64,000 nt of DNA from Aquimonas sp002352135 (GTDB taxonomy: Bacteria; Pseudomonadota; Gammaproteobacteria; Xanthomonadales; Xanthomonadaceae), in the NCBI GenBank assembly GCA_035440755.1, contig DAORND010000001.1, positions 62,001-126,000 on the forward strand, written 5' to 3'. Each line of letters starts with the position of its first letter. The stretch's first letter is position 1. Made by a program: the position numbers and the translations under genes. Of the stretch, positions 1 through 8,200 are shown piece after piece. The notes under the pieces are model-generated. The model was not told the DNA's origin. It saw only the letters and a program-made list of their open reading frames with translations, and made no database searches.

Positions 1-2
1 CG

Positions 3-47
3 TCTCAGGATTGGCTGCAGTTGGATCAGGTGCGACGTCAGCGCTGA
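3..47 (+). CDS. C-terminal end of an unidentified protein (partial)
   Basis: The window opens inside what may be a rightward gene. The third frame reads fourteen sense codons (ending ...QLDQVRRQR) and then TGA at 45-47, followed 40 bases later by a strong bidirectional terminator. Its amphipathic, charged composition looks like a real C-terminus, whereas the other two forward frames run on into the terminator. The piece is too short to name a family, so this call rests on the terminator position and composition only. Confidence 0.3.
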   Translation, partial: SQDWLQLDQVRRQR

Positions 48-86
48 GTCTTGCGGGCAGCCCGTCTCAAGTGACGACGGTCTGGG

Positions 87-120
87 AACAAGAAACCCCG
101 CCGAAGCGGGGTTTCTTGTT
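87..120. terminator. Bidirectional intrinsic terminator
   Basis: A perfect 15-bp stem (87-101 with 106-120) closes on a CGAA tetraloop. The outer half is A/T rich, so transcripts from either side end in a U-rich stretch after a GC-rich stem core. It lies between the rightward gene ending at 47 and the leftward H1-like gene ending at 142 and would serve both. Confidence 0.85.
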
Positions 121-141
121 TCCGACAACGTGAATCGTCGA

Positions 142-626
142 TCAGTTGCTGGTCGAACCGCCGGCATCGCCAGCAGGAGCAGCCTTCTTCGCAGGAGCAG
201 CTTTCTTCGCAGGAGCAGCNNNNNNNNNNNNNNNNNNNNNNNNNNNNNNNNNNNNNNNNNNNNNNNNNNNNNNNNNNNNNNNNNNNNNNNNNNNNNNNNN
301 NNNNNNNNNNNNNNNNNNNCCTTCTTCGCAGGAGCAGCCTTCTTCGCAGGAGCAGCCTTCTTCGCAGGAGCAGCCTTCTTCGCAGGAGCAGCTTTCTTCG
401 CAGGAGCAGCCTTCTTCGCAGGAGCAGCCTTCTTCGCAGGAGCAGCCTTCTTCGCAGGAGCAGCTTTCTTGGCAGGAGCAGCCTTCTTCACAGGAGCCGC
501 TTTCTTTGCGGGAGCAGCCTTTGCAGGTGCGGCCTTTTTCGCAGGAGCAGCCTTCGCAGGTGCGGCCTTCTTCGCGGGGGCCGCCTTGGCGGCCGGTTTC
601 TTTGCTGCGGCTTTCTTCGTTGCCAT
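142..626 (-). CDS. Histone H1-like Lys/Ala/Pro repeat protein (contains assembly gap)
   Basis: The protein starts MATKKAAAKKP and then consists almost entirely of AAPAKK hexapeptides, ending in a short Gly/Ser tail (GDAGGSTSN). Such proteins (AlgP/HctB-like) are basic, disordered DNA-binding proteins of the nucleoid; that role is inferred from composition. The start at 626 is supported by a GAGG Shine-Dalgarno about 8 bases upstream. The gene is built of 18-bp tandem units and is broken by 100 N at 220-319. The 102 codons before the gap and 26 codons after it (counting the stop) are in different frames if the gap is taken as 100 bases, so the true gap length differs. AAPAKK phase is restored if the missing piece is 17 bases plus a multiple of 18. 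Total length is therefore unknown. Confidence 0.8.
160..601. repeat. 18-bp tandem repeat array coding AAPAKK
   Basis: On the plus strand the unit is ccttcttcgcaggagcag. From 320 at least eight units in a row are identical or differ by one base; towards 490-600 they degenerate (shorter AAPAK-type units, other substitutions). A C-to-T change recurs every fourth unit, hinting at a 72-bp higher-order repeat. The near-identity at DNA level, beyond what the protein requires, indicates recent expansion by slippage or unequal crossover and explains the assembly gap. Confidence 0.9.
220..319. other. Assembly gap (100 N)
   Basis: Exactly 100 undetermined bases inside the 18-bp repeat array. The round number marks a scaffold gap of unspecified length, and both reading frame and repeat phase show that the real length is not 100. 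Confidence 0.95.
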
Positions 627-1252
627 GGATTTTTTCCTCTTTCAGGTAGAGATGGAATCGCCACACCGTTTCGCAGGCAACCAGTACATCCATCGCACCG
701 GGCTGCATACATCACCGGAGCATTGCACCGGATCCGCTCAACGGATCCGCCTTGCAAGGCCGACCCTCCTGCGTGACTTCCGTATCACGCAATGAACCGT
801 CCGAAGTGTGTCTGCTCAGCGCTACCTTCGGGTGTTTCGATGGCTGCTTTGATCACCACACTGCGTCGCGATGCGCACCTGCTGTTGACACTGCACGCAT
901 CGCATTTGCGGCGAAAGCTAATCACGCGTCATGGCACTGTCAACAGGGTGCAATCAAGTTCGCGCTTCTTACTGCAAGTTGGTCTGCGAATTCACTTCGA
1001 GGCAAGACCGGATCGTTGTTCTCCTGCTGCGATATATTGTTTAAGGCATGAACAAAGATGTTTCCCGTGATGCAGCAGCATCAAGGCTCTCATGAATGTG
1101 GTTGATGCCATGTGCGGCTAACCAAGGTCGCGATGAAGCGCTGAGGAGCGAGTCATCTGCGGATTCATTGAATAGACACACAGACCACGGTGTCGACAGC
1201 AGATGGAACGCATCGCTGCGCGCAGTTGCGCAGAATTTGCGCAGAGAAAATG
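627..1252. other. Intergenic region without a recognisable gene
   Basis: About 620 bases between the H1-like gene and the gcvH terminator. Open frames here are short, lack ribosome-binding sites and resemble no family I know. A GGATCCG/CGGATCC hairpin (729-749 with its flanking pair) lies in the presumed leader of the H1-like gene, next to the 8-bp palindrome cttgcaag (751-758). The long leader may be regulatory. No tRNA-like cloverleaf was seen. Confidence 0.5.
915..943 (-). promoter_or_regulatory. Possible sigma-70 promoter for the H1-like gene
   Basis: Read on the minus strand, a perfect TTGACA (938-943) is followed after 17 bases by TAGCTT (915-920), a weak match to TATAAT. It points toward the H1-like gene and would give a leader of about 280 bases. 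The -10 is poor, so this is tentative. Confidence 0.3.
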
Positions 1253-1292
1253 CAGAACGCCCCGGACAGCGAGTGCAATCCGAGGCGTTCTG
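1253..1292 (-). terminator. Intrinsic terminator of gcvTH
   Basis: Inverted repeat of 14 bp with one mismatch (1253-1266 with 1279-1292, 12-base loop), followed on the minus strand by CATTTTCTC. It lies 26 bases past the gcvH stop codon and reads in the gcvT-gcvH direction. Confidence 0.7.
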
Positions 1293-1317
1293 TTGAATCG
1301 AAGCGAAGCCCTTCCGA

Positions 1318-1704
1318 TCAGTCTTCGAGTGTCTCCGCGTAGTCATCAGGCGTCAGCAATTCGTCGAGTTCAGCAGCATCATCGGGCTTGACCACAAAGA
1401 TCCAACCCTCGCCATAAGCGTCGGTGTTGATCGTTTCGGGCGCATCGTTCAATGCGTCGTTGACCGCAACGACTGTACCTGACACGGGCGCATAGACATC
1501 GCTTGCTGCTTTGACCGATTCGACCACTGCGGCGGCGTTGCCTTTGCTCAAGTGGCTGCCGACTTCCGGTAGTTCAACGTAGACCAGGTCGCCAAGTGCA
1601 CCTTGCGCGTGATCAGAAATGCCGACGGTCACCTGACCGTTGTCTTCCAGTCGCGCCCACTCGTGGGAGGAGAGAAATTTCAGATCGCCGGGGATGTCGC
1701 TCAT
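1318..1704 (-). CDS. gcvH: Glycine cleavage system H protein
   Basis: Small lipoyl carrier protein (128 aa, normal for the family). It shuttles the aminomethyl intermediate between the P, T and L subunits of the glycine cleavage complex in the cytoplasm. The lipoylated lysine is K65 in the ESVKAASD motif, and the surrounding hairpin (VVESVKAASDVYAPVSG) is canonical. It lies 99 bases downstream of gcvT on the same strand, so the two are probably cotranscribed. The P-protein gene is not in this window. Confidence 0.97.
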   Translation of the reverse strand: MSDIPGDLKFLSSHEWARLEDNGQVTVGISDHAQGALGDLVYVELPEVGSHLSKGNAAAVVESVKAASDVYAPVSGTVVAVNDALNDAPETINTDAYGEGWIFVVKPDDAAELDELLTPDDYAETLED

Positions 1705-1803
1705 GGGAAGCTCCTGTTGTGACGCGGTCGCGAGGGGTGTCGCTGGCGCGAGGATTGTATCGCTGCCGTCCCGATTTGCGAGAGGCAGTGTGTGGTGGGG
1801 TGC

Positions 1804-2889
1804 TCAGATGCCAGCGCAGGGTTTGCCGTCGCGCACAAAGGGCGGCGTTACCTGGCGGACGGGTACGGCGCGACCGCGGATGTCGACAGCGATGTCGCCG
1901 GTTTCGCCGCCGGGAACGCGCGCGAAGGCAATCGCTTTTCCAAGGCTCGGCGAGAAGGTGCCAGAGAGGATTTCGCCTGCTCCCGATGTGGTCTGCACGA
2001 CCTGGCCATGGCGCAGCACGCCTTTGTCGTCGAGTACCAGACCGATCATCTGTCGTGCCGCGCCGCTGGCTTGCAAGGCGAGCAATGTCGACTTGCCGAT
2101 GAAGTCGCGCTCGTCGGTCAGGCTCAGCGTCCAGGCCAATCCGGCCTCCAATGGGCTGACGGTTTCATCCATATCCTGACCGTAGAGATTCATGCCGGCT
2201 TCCAAGCGCAGCGTGTCGCGCGCGCCAAGCCCTGCCGGTTTAACGCCAATGGCGAGCAGGCGATTCCACAGCGTCACCGCCTCCGCTTCTGGCACAACGA
2301 CTTCGAAGCCGTCCTCACCGGTGTATCCGGTTCGTGCGACGAACAAGCCTTCCACTTCAATGGCCGCAAATCGACCGAGTGCTTCGACGCCGGCGCGATA
2401 CGATTCGCCGAGCAGACTTATGAACTTCGCTCGCGCATTCGGCCCCTGCACGGCAATCATGGCGAGTTCGGGTCGTTCGTTGACGCGCACGTTGAATGCG
2501 GTCGCCTGCGCCAAGATCCACGCAAGATCCTTGTCACGGGTCGAGGCGTTGACCACCAGACGGAACCACTGCTCGGTCATGAAATAGACGATGAGGTCGT
2601 CGATGATGCCGCCCTGTGGGTTCAGCATGCAGGTGTAGAGCGCCTTGCCGGGCTTCTTGAGCTTGGCGACATCGTTGGCGAGCAGATAGCGCAGAAATTC
2701 GCGGCAGCGATCACCGTGCAGATCCACCACCGTCATGTGCGAGACATCGAACATGCCTGCGTCATGGCGAACCTGGTGATGTTCTTCGATCTGCGAACCG
2801 TAGTTGATCGGCATGTCCCAGCCGCCAAAATCGACCATGCGTGCGCCCAGGCTTCGATGGGTGGCATTGAGAACAGTTTGCTGGGTCAT
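1804..2889 (-). CDS. gcvT: Glycine cleavage system T protein (aminomethyltransferase)
   Basis: Transfers the methylene unit from the aminomethyl-lipoyl H protein to tetrahydrofolate, releasing ammonia. The 361-aa protein starts MTQQTVLNATHRSLG and has the family landmarks MVDFGGWDMPINYG, DVSHM and GLGARDTLRLEAGM. An in-frame extension runs upstream to 3012, but homology begins at the ATG at 2889, which has GGAG about 9 bases upstream. gcvH follows on the same strand. I looked for a glycine riboswitch in the 5' region and did not see one. Confidence 0.97.
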   Translation of the reverse strand: MTQQTVLNATHRSLGARMVDFGGWDMPINYGSQIEEHHQVRHDAGMFDVSHMTVVDLHGDRCREFLRYLLANDVAKLKKPGKALYTCMLNPQGGIIDDLIVYFMTEQWFRLVVNASTRDKDLAWILAQATAFNVRVNERPELAMIAVQGPNARAKFISLLGESYRAGVEALGRFAAIEVEGLFVARTGYTGEDGFEVVVPEAEAVTLWNRLLAIGVKPAGLGARDTLRLEAGMNLYGQDMDETVSPLEAGLAWTLSLTDERDFIGKSTLLALQASGAARQMIGLVLDDKGVLRHGQVVQTTSGAGEILSGTFSPSLGKAIAFARVPGGETGDIAVDIRGRAVPVRQVTPPFVRDGKPCAGI

Positions 2890-3234
2890 GCGGGCTTGCT
2901 CCGTTGAGGGGAGTGCGATTATCGGCGAACGCTCCACCTCACCGCGAGTGATCCGGTTCGCAACCTTGGCCTTGCAGCGCAAGGTCGTGCATGACAGCGC
3001 GTTCAAATTCACCCGGGCTGGGTCAAGGATGACGTGAGCGAACCTCGCGGACGCTGAGTGCCTGATGGTGGGAGACGATCAGGGTAGAAGTCGTTGCGAT
3101 GCGGATCGGCGAGTCAGGCAAGCTCTTTCAACACCCCGTTAAACCTTTGGATGTCGCCTTGCATCTGTGGTCGTATGCTCAGTCTTACTTCCAGCCATGC
3201 GGTTCCAGCAGTGATGTTGCAGTCCGTCGACGCA
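2890..3234. other. Divergent intergenic region gcvT / ECF sigma gene
   Basis: About 345 bases separating leftward gcvT from the rightward sigma-factor gene; both promoters should lie here. A GATAAT hexamer reads toward gcvT (minus strand, about 2927-2932) but has no convincing -35. A small ccttgc/gcaagg hairpin sits at 2970-2984. No clear ECF-type autoregulatory promoter was found. Confidence 0.4.
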
Positions 3235-3759
3235 ATGACCGGCGATGCGGATCTGGCGCGGCTTGCCGCGCTGGGCAATCTGGCCGCATTCGAACGGATC
3301 TACCGCGCTCACTATCGGCGGGTGTTTCATGTGATCTGCCGCATCGTGGGTGGAATCGAGGCGCGCGCCGAAGAGCTGGCGCAGGAGACCTTTGTCCGGG
3401 CATGGCAGTCGATCAAGGACTTTCGCGCCGAGGCGGCCTTGTCCACGTGGTTGCATCGCATGGCGGTCAACACCGCGCTGATGGATCTGCGCTCGCGCCG
3501 GTCTGGCGAGGATCGTGAAGTGGATGACGAGTGTCTGGCAGAGCGCACAGGAAGCATGTGTACCGGTGATTTGCGGCTTGACCTGCAGGCGGCCATCAAC
3601 CAACTGCCGCCGCGTGCCCGTGCGGTGCTGGTGCTGTTCGATCTGGAAGGCTGGACCCATGAGGAGATCGGCGAGGCACTGGGAATGGCGGTGGGAAGTT
3701 CAAAAGCGCAGTTGCATCGCGCACGACAGCTGTTGAGGCAGCGATTGGAGATGTCATGA
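3235..3759 (+). CDS. ECF-family RNA polymerase sigma factor
   Basis: A 174-aa group IV sigma factor. Region 2 (about residues 15-85) has the usual FERIYRAHYRRVF and EELAQETFVRAW segments for core and -10 binding. Region 4 (about 118-170) has the helix-turn-helix INQLPPRARAVLVLF ... THEEIGEALGM. I chose the ATG at 3235 (MTGDADLARL) because it gives the typical ECF N-terminus; ATG 3214 is an alternative and neither has a clear Shine-Dalgarno. The stop codon overlaps the next start (ATGA), so it is translationally coupled to the membrane protein that probably restrains it. Which genes it controls cannot be told from sequence; the downstream run is the obvious candidate. Confidence 0.9.
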   Translation: MTGDADLARLAALGNLAAFERIYRAHYRRVFHVICRIVGGIEARAEELAQETFVRAWQSIKDFRAEAALSTWLHRMAVNTALMDLRSRRSGEDREVDDECLAERTGSMCTGDLRLDLQAAINQLPPRARAVLVLFDLEGWTHEEIGEALGMAVGSSKAQLHRARQLLRQRLEMS

Positions 3760-4340
3760 ATCGATCACGATCCGTTCGATTGCCAAGCGAATCCGACGAT
3801 GCGGCGTGGGCGGCGTTGTGGCGCGAGCACGCGCCCGAAGACTCGCCTGTTGCGGGTGACTGGGATGCGCTGCGTACTCGACTGCTGGCAGTCGAAAGCA
3901 ACGACAGGAACGCGGATGCGGCACCTATCCGCTTGCGCCCTCTTCGTTCGCGCGTTCGGAACCCATGGTTCTGGTCGATGGCGGCGGGAGTATTGCTGGC
4001 GGTGGGCATGGGGTTGGTCCTGCATCAAGGCGGCATGTCGTCGACAGTGCCGGTTCGCGCTCACGCGAACATGAGCGCGATGACTGACGTCGAGATTGCT
4101 GAACTGCGCTGGAGCTATATGGCGGCGCAAGCGGAGCTTGGCGAGGTGACGATACCTGCCGAGTTGCAGGCGTCGGTGGAGACGTTGGATGCAAGTCTGC
4201 GAGCCGTGGAAGTGGCTTTGCGGCACCAGCCGGATGCGACTTTCCTGCGTGCCAGCCTGCGCCGTTTGCATGAACGACGCCTGCAGATTCTTCGCGGTCT
4301 GGCGTTTCACGAGGATGTCCGGTTGCGCCCGTTGGCGTGA
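3756..4340 (+). CDS. Putative membrane anti-sigma factor
   Basis: A 194-aa protein with a cytoplasmic N-terminal part of about 70 residues, one membrane segment (about residues 72-90, WFWSMAAGVLLAVGMGLVL) and a periplasmic C-terminal part predicted to be helical and rich in Leu/Arg. The four-base overlap with the ECF sigma gene and this topology are what one expects of an anti-sigma factor. I do not see a canonical zinc-binding HxxxCxxC motif, so it would be a non-ZAS type. The role is inferred from position and topology. Confidence 0.65.
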   Translation: MNRSRSVRLPSESDDAAWAALWREHAPEDSPVAGDWDALRTRLLAVESNDRNADAAPIRLRPLRSRVRNPWFWSMAAGVLLAVGMGLVLHQGGMSSTVPVRAHANMSAMTDVEIAELRWSYMAAQAELGEVTIPAELQASVETLDASLRAVEVALRHQPDATFLRASLRRLHERRLQILRGLAFHEDVRLRPLA

Positions 4341-4377
4341 ACTGATTAGCGGTTATCGAAGAACCAAGGAGTGATGT

Positions 4378-5274
4378 ATGCGAATGTGCGCGATGAGTGT
4401 GGCAGCCCTGCTGCTGAGCCAGGGTGTGCTGGCAAGTCCTATCGATGAGGTCCGTGAGTTGGACGCGGATGGCAGCGTGTCGATTTCCAACGTTCGCGGT
4501 CTGGTGAAAGTCAGCGCGGGCGAGAACAGCGAGGTCCGTATCCAGGGCGACCTGGCGGAGGAGGCGAAACTGGAAATCAGCGGCGACTCGCGTCGCTTGG
4601 AGATCAAGGTGGTCTATCCCGAAAGCAGCGGCTGGTTTGGTGGTGGCATGAGTGCCAGTGCGGACACACGTCTGGAGATCGTGGCGCCAAGCGGTGCTGC
4701 GTTGGATGTCTCGGTCGTCAGCGCGGACGTGGATGTCGAGGGTATGCGTGGCGCGCAGGTTGAACTCGAAAGCGTCAGCGGCGGCATCGGAGCCCGCGCA
4801 CTTAGCAGTCGACGCGTGAAGGTAGGCAGCGTCAGTGGCGATATCGATCTGCAGGCCATATCTGCGGATACGCGGGTGGAAACGGTCAGTGGTGAACTGC
4901 GTCTCGGTGGCGAGCTGAGTGGTGACCTGCGCATCGAAAGTGTGTCAGGTGATGTGGAACTGGCCAGCACGGCGGCTCTGGCAGAGCTTGATCTCGAAGT
5001 GGTCTCTGGCGACGTGTCGCTGAGCCATGCGGTGGCAGCGGGCGCGCAGATTCGGGTGGAAAGTCTCAGTGGCGACGTGCATCTCAAGTGGCCCGGCAAT
5101 ACGTCGGCAAATCTGGAGATCCAGACCTTCAGTGGAGACATCGAGTCGCCGGTCGGCGAGGTGGAGCGCGAAGAATTCGGACCTGGGGCGAGTTTGCACA
5201 CCCGGCTGGGTGAAGGCTCCGCGCGGATTCGGATTGAGACCTTCTCGGGCGATGCGGAGCTGATTCTGGAGTAG
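4378..5274 (+). CDS. DUF4097-type secreted beta-repeat protein
   Basis: A 298-aa protein with an N-terminal signal peptide (about residues 1-20, cleavage near VLA-SP). The mature part is built of roughly 20-residue strands repeating the motif SVSGD / SLSGD / TFSGD at least seven times, typical of the DUF4097 right-handed beta-helix family often found beside ECF sigma/anti-sigma pairs. A strong AAGGAG sits 6 bases before the ATG. Its likely location is the periplasm or cell surface. Its biochemical role is unknown; a structural or sensing role in the ECF circuit is inference. Confidence 0.8.
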   Translation: MRMCAMSVAALLLSQGVLASPIDEVRELDADGSVSISNVRGLVKVSAGENSEVRIQGDLAEEAKLEISGDSRRLEIKVVYPESSGWFGGGMSASADTRLEIVAPSGAALDVSVVSADVDVEGMRGAQVELESVSGGIGARALSSRRVKVGSVSGDIDLQAISADTRVETVSGELRLGGELSGDLRIESVSGDVELASTAALAELDLEVVSGDVSLSHAVAAGAQIRVESLSGDVHLKWPGNTSANLEIQTFSGDIESPVGEVEREEFGPGASLHTRLGEGSARIRIETFSGDAELILE

Positions 5275-5329
5275 CGCTGCAGCCAGCGGGTAGACTGGCC
5301 GCCAGTCTTGTTTGAGAGCAGGTGCGGCG

Positions 5330-7219
5330 ATGGAACGGTTCTGGCGGCTGGTATGGATGACAGGGATGTCGTTGCTGGCGACGACGGTTCAGGCCGTCGA
5401 CCCGTTGGCGCGGCTACAGGACGAACACAGCTACGCACAGCCGGAGCGGGTTCGCATCCGTGATCTGGGCTTGGATCTGCGTGTTGATTTTTCCACGCGG
5501 CAACTCGCCGGTACGGCGGATCTCGGGCTGGACTGGCGTGATGGCGAGGCGCGCGAGTTGGTACTGGACACCCGCGACCTCGAGATCGTCCGCGTTTTGG
5601 GTCGTACCGAAGACGGTGACTGGCGCAAGCTGAAGTTCGAGTTGGCGGCCGCCGATCCGATCTTTGGCAGCAAGCTCACAGTGTCGATGCGCCGACAGTA
5701 CGAGGTCGTGCGGATTCGCTATCGCACGTCGCCGCAGGCGTCCGGTCTGCAATGGCTGGAACCGGCAATGACGGCGGGTGGCAAGCATCCCTTCCTGTTC
5801 AGTCAGTCGCAGGCGATCCACGCACGCAGTTGGGTGCCGCTGCAGGACACGCCGAGCGTGCGGTACACCTACAGCGCTCACATCGAGACCGACGCCAACC
5901 TGATGGCGGTGATGAGCGCGGACAACATGCCAGACGAAACACGCGACGGCGACTATGTGTTCCGCATGCGGCAGCCGATTCCCTCCTATCTGATGGCCAT
6001 TGCGGTGGGTGATCTGCGATTCCAGCCGATCTCGGAGCGCAGTGGCGTGTGGGCGGAACCCGCCACCCTGGAAGCGGCCAGCGCCGAGTTTGCCGACACC
6101 GAAAAGATGATCCAGACCACCGAGGCGCTGTACGGTCCGTACCGCTGGGAGCGTTACGATCTGTTGATCCTGCCGCCGAGTTTCCCGTTTGGCGGCATGG
6201 AAAATCCGCGTCTGTCTTTCATCACACCCACCGTCATCGTCGGCGACAAGAGTCTGGTCAGCCTGATCGCGCATGAACTGGCGCATTCCTGGTCGGGCAA
6301 TCTGGTGACCAATGCGAGCTGGAAGGACATCTGGTTGAACGAAGGATTCACCAGCTATGTCGAAAACCGTGTGGTGGAGGCGCTGTATGGCATCGAGCAG
6401 GCGCAGATGGAAAACGTCATCAGCCAGAATGGTCTGAAGGAGGAAATGCAGCAGCTTGCTGTGGAAGACCAGCTTCTGGTGCTGCCCCCGCTGACAGGGC
6501 GTGATCCGGACGAGGCGCTGACCGATGTCGCTTACATCAAGGGGCAGTGGTTCCTGATGTTCCTGGAGCAGCGTTTCGGTCGCGAGGCCTTTGATGCGTT
6601 CCTGCGCAGCTACTTCGACCATTTCGCGTTTCAGAGCATCCACAGTGGACAGTTTGTCGACTATCTGCGCGCCGAGTTGATCGCCAAGGAACCGGATGCG
6701 ATCTCTGCACTGGAGTTGGACGCGTGGCTGTACGAGCCAGGCATTCCGGAATTTGCGGTCGCCGCGACATCCGCGCGATTTGCTGCGGTGGATGCGGCGC
6801 GCAGCGATTTCCTCAACAGCAAGGCGACGGCGGCAGATCTGCCGACTGCCGGGTGGAGCACGCAGGAGTGGGTGCACTTTCTTGAGGGCTTGCCGAGTCG
6901 GATGGACGGGGCGCAGTTGGTGGAGCTGGACGCGGCCTTTTCGTTTACTGGCACCCGCAATGGCGAGCTGGCCCAGCGTTGGTATCCGTTGACTGTGCGC
7001 AGCGGCTATTTCGAGGCGCGGCCCGCCATGGCGGAGTTTCTCAAGCGGGTAGGACGTCGCAAGCTGATCATGCCGACCTACGAGGCGCTGGTGGATGATC
7101 CTGATGGTCGCGCGTTCGCGCGGGAGGTCTTTGCGGCAGCGAGGCCGGGCTATCACCCGATCACCACGGCCTCGGTTCAGGCATTGCTGGGAAGCGATAC
7201 CGCCCCAGCGTCGCCATGA
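5330..7219 (+). CDS. M1-family zinc aminopeptidase (leukotriene A4 hydrolase-like)
   Basis: A 629-aa exported metallopeptidase with a signal peptide (about 1-25). The substrate-anchoring motif is GGMEN (288-292). The zinc site is HELAH (315-319) plus E338 in WLNEGFTSY, matching the M1 pattern HExxH-x18-E. The segment HSWSGNLVTN...WLNEGFTSYVE is closest to the leukotriene A4 hydrolase branch, which in bacteria acts as an aminopeptidase. Start 5330 is preferred over an upstream in-frame codon because it has AGGTG upstream and begins the signal peptide. Its stop overlaps the next gene by four bases. Confidence 0.9.
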   Translation: MERFWRLVWMTGMSLLATTVQAVDPLARLQDEHSYAQPERVRIRDLGLDLRVDFSTRQLAGTADLGLDWRDGEARELVLDTRDLEIVRVLGRTEDGDWRKLKFELAAADPIFGSKLTVSMRRQYEVVRIRYRTSPQASGLQWLEPAMTAGGKHPFLFSQSQAIHARSWVPLQDTPSVRYTYSAHIETDANLMAVMSADNMPDETRDGDYVFRMRQPIPSYLMAIAVGDLRFQPISERSGVWAEPATLEAASAEFADTEKMIQTTEALYGPYRWERYDLLILPPSFPFGGMENPRLSFITPTVIVGDKSLVSLIAHELAHSWSGNLVTNASWKDIWLNEGFTSYVENRVVEALYGIEQAQMENVISQNGLKEEMQQLAVEDQLLVLPPLTGRDPDEALTDVAYIKGQWFLMFLEQRFGREAFDAFLRSYFDHFAFQSIHSGQFVDYLRAELIAKEPDAISALELDAWLYEPGIPEFAVAATSARFAAVDAARSDFLNSKATAADLPTAGWSTQEWVHFLEGLPSRMDGAQLVELDAAFSFTGTRNGELAQRWYPLTVRSGYFEARPAMAEFLKRVGRRKLIMPTYEALVDDPDGRAFAREVFAAARPGYHPITTASVQALLGSDTAPASP

Positions 7220-8199
7220 AGCTGAGGCGACGTCAGCGGCAACGACGGCGGCGGCAGTGGCTGGCGAGATTCAGTCTCAGCTTGGTCGTGCTGACCTCGG
7301 CCTTTGTGCTGTGGGGATGGCGAGCGCCGGAGTCCGTATTGCAAGCGGCGCTCGCACTGGATGCGTGGCGTTCGGGTGCTGAAGTGCATGTCTCGCAGGT
7401 GGGTGACCATCAACTCGCCTGGTTGGCCATGCGCGAGCAGCCGGATCGCCCCACGCTGGTTCTGCTGCACGGGTTTACCGGGCGCAAGGAGAATTGGTTG
7501 GTCCTGATGCGTGCCATGCGTGAGCAAGCCAACTTCATTGCGTTGGACCTGCCGGGCTGGGGCGACAGCGAGCGTCGCGACGATGCGGCCTACGGGTTTG
7601 CCGAGCAGGCGCGGCGTGTTGGTGCCTTCCTGGATGCACTGGATCTGCACAATGTGGTGCTGGTGGGACATTCGATGGGAGGCGGAATTGCCGCCGTCAC
7701 AGCGGCCTCCCGCCCGGATCGGGTCGGCCGTCTGATTCTGGTGGATGCGGCGGGGGTGAAGTTTCGCGACAACGAGTTCAGTCGTGCTGTTCTGGCGGGT
7801 GAAATGCCATTCGCGATAAGCAGCACCGATGACTTGCCGCGTTACTTCCGCGTATTGATGAAGCATCCCCCGACGCTGCCATGGCCGCTGAGTGAAGGAT
7901 TGCTGCAGCGTCGATTGCGCGATGCCGCTTTCGAGCGTGCGGTGCTGGATGCCATCGCCTTCAGCGCCGATGCCGATCTGCCGGGGCGCGAGGCCATGCG
8001 TGTGCGGCAGGCCACATTGCTGCTCTGGTGCAGCGAGGATGAGGTCATCGATATCGATGCGGCTGAGCAGTACGCCCAGCGCATTCCGCAGGCACAGCGA
8101 CATGAGGTTGCCGACTGCAACCACATGCCGATGTTTGAGCAGACCCGTGCCACGGCAGCGGCGCTGCAGGCGTTCTTGAGCAGCACGAGTCTGCCTTGA
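7216..8199 (+). CDS. Alpha/beta-fold hydrolase, membrane-anchored
   Basis: A 327-aa protein with an Arg-rich N-terminus followed by one hydrophobic segment (about 15-35), probably an uncleaved anchor. The alpha/beta hydrolase core has the oxyanion motif LLHGFTG, nucleophile S153 in GHSMGG, an acidic residue in CSEDEVIDID and the histidine in CNHMPMF near the C-terminus. The substrate is unknown; the family includes esterases, lipases and C-C hydrolases. It is coupled to the upstream peptidase gene by an ATGA overlap and lies one base from the downstream kinase start. Confidence 0.85.
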   Translation: MKLRRRQRQRRRRQWLARFSLSLVVLTSAFVLWGWRAPESVLQAALALDAWRSGAEVHVSQVGDHQLAWLAMREQPDRPTLVLLHGFTGRKENWLVLMRAMREQANFIALDLPGWGDSERRDDAAYGFAEQARRVGAFLDALDLHNVVLVGHSMGGGIAAVTAASRPDRVGRLILVDAAGVKFRDNEFSRAVLAGEMPFAISSTDDLPRYFRVLMKHPPTLPWPLSEGLLQRRLRDAAFERAVLDAIAFSADADLPGREAMRVRQATLLLWCSEDEVIDIDAAEQYAQRIPQAQRHEVADCNHMPMFEQTRATAAALQAFLSSTSLP

Positions 8200-8200
8200 A

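Noticed and set aside
160..601. CRISPR-like array
   Set aside because: The 18-bp units are contiguous with no spacers and encode a hexapeptide repeat.
142..708. A leftward frame giving a Cys/Glu-rich CSCEEG repeat protein
   Set aside because: It is the wrong frame of the H1-like repeat upstream of the gap. The ATG at 626 with a ribosome site gives the expected AAPAKK protein.
627..1252. tRNA or small RNA gene in the long spacer
   Set aside because: I saw no cloverleaf or TTCGAATC-type loop. A hairpin near 729-749 alone is not enough to call an RNA gene.
1792..2907. A 371-codon rightward open frame
   Set aside because: It is antisense to gcvT and has no recognisable features.
2890..3012. 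Upstream extension of gcvT and a glycine riboswitch
   Set aside because: The extension lacks homology, and I found no paired glycine-aptamer sequence in the leader.
5414..7156. A 580-codon leftward open frame
   Set aside because: It is the shadow of the M1 aminopeptidase, whose zinc motifs are intact on the other strand.
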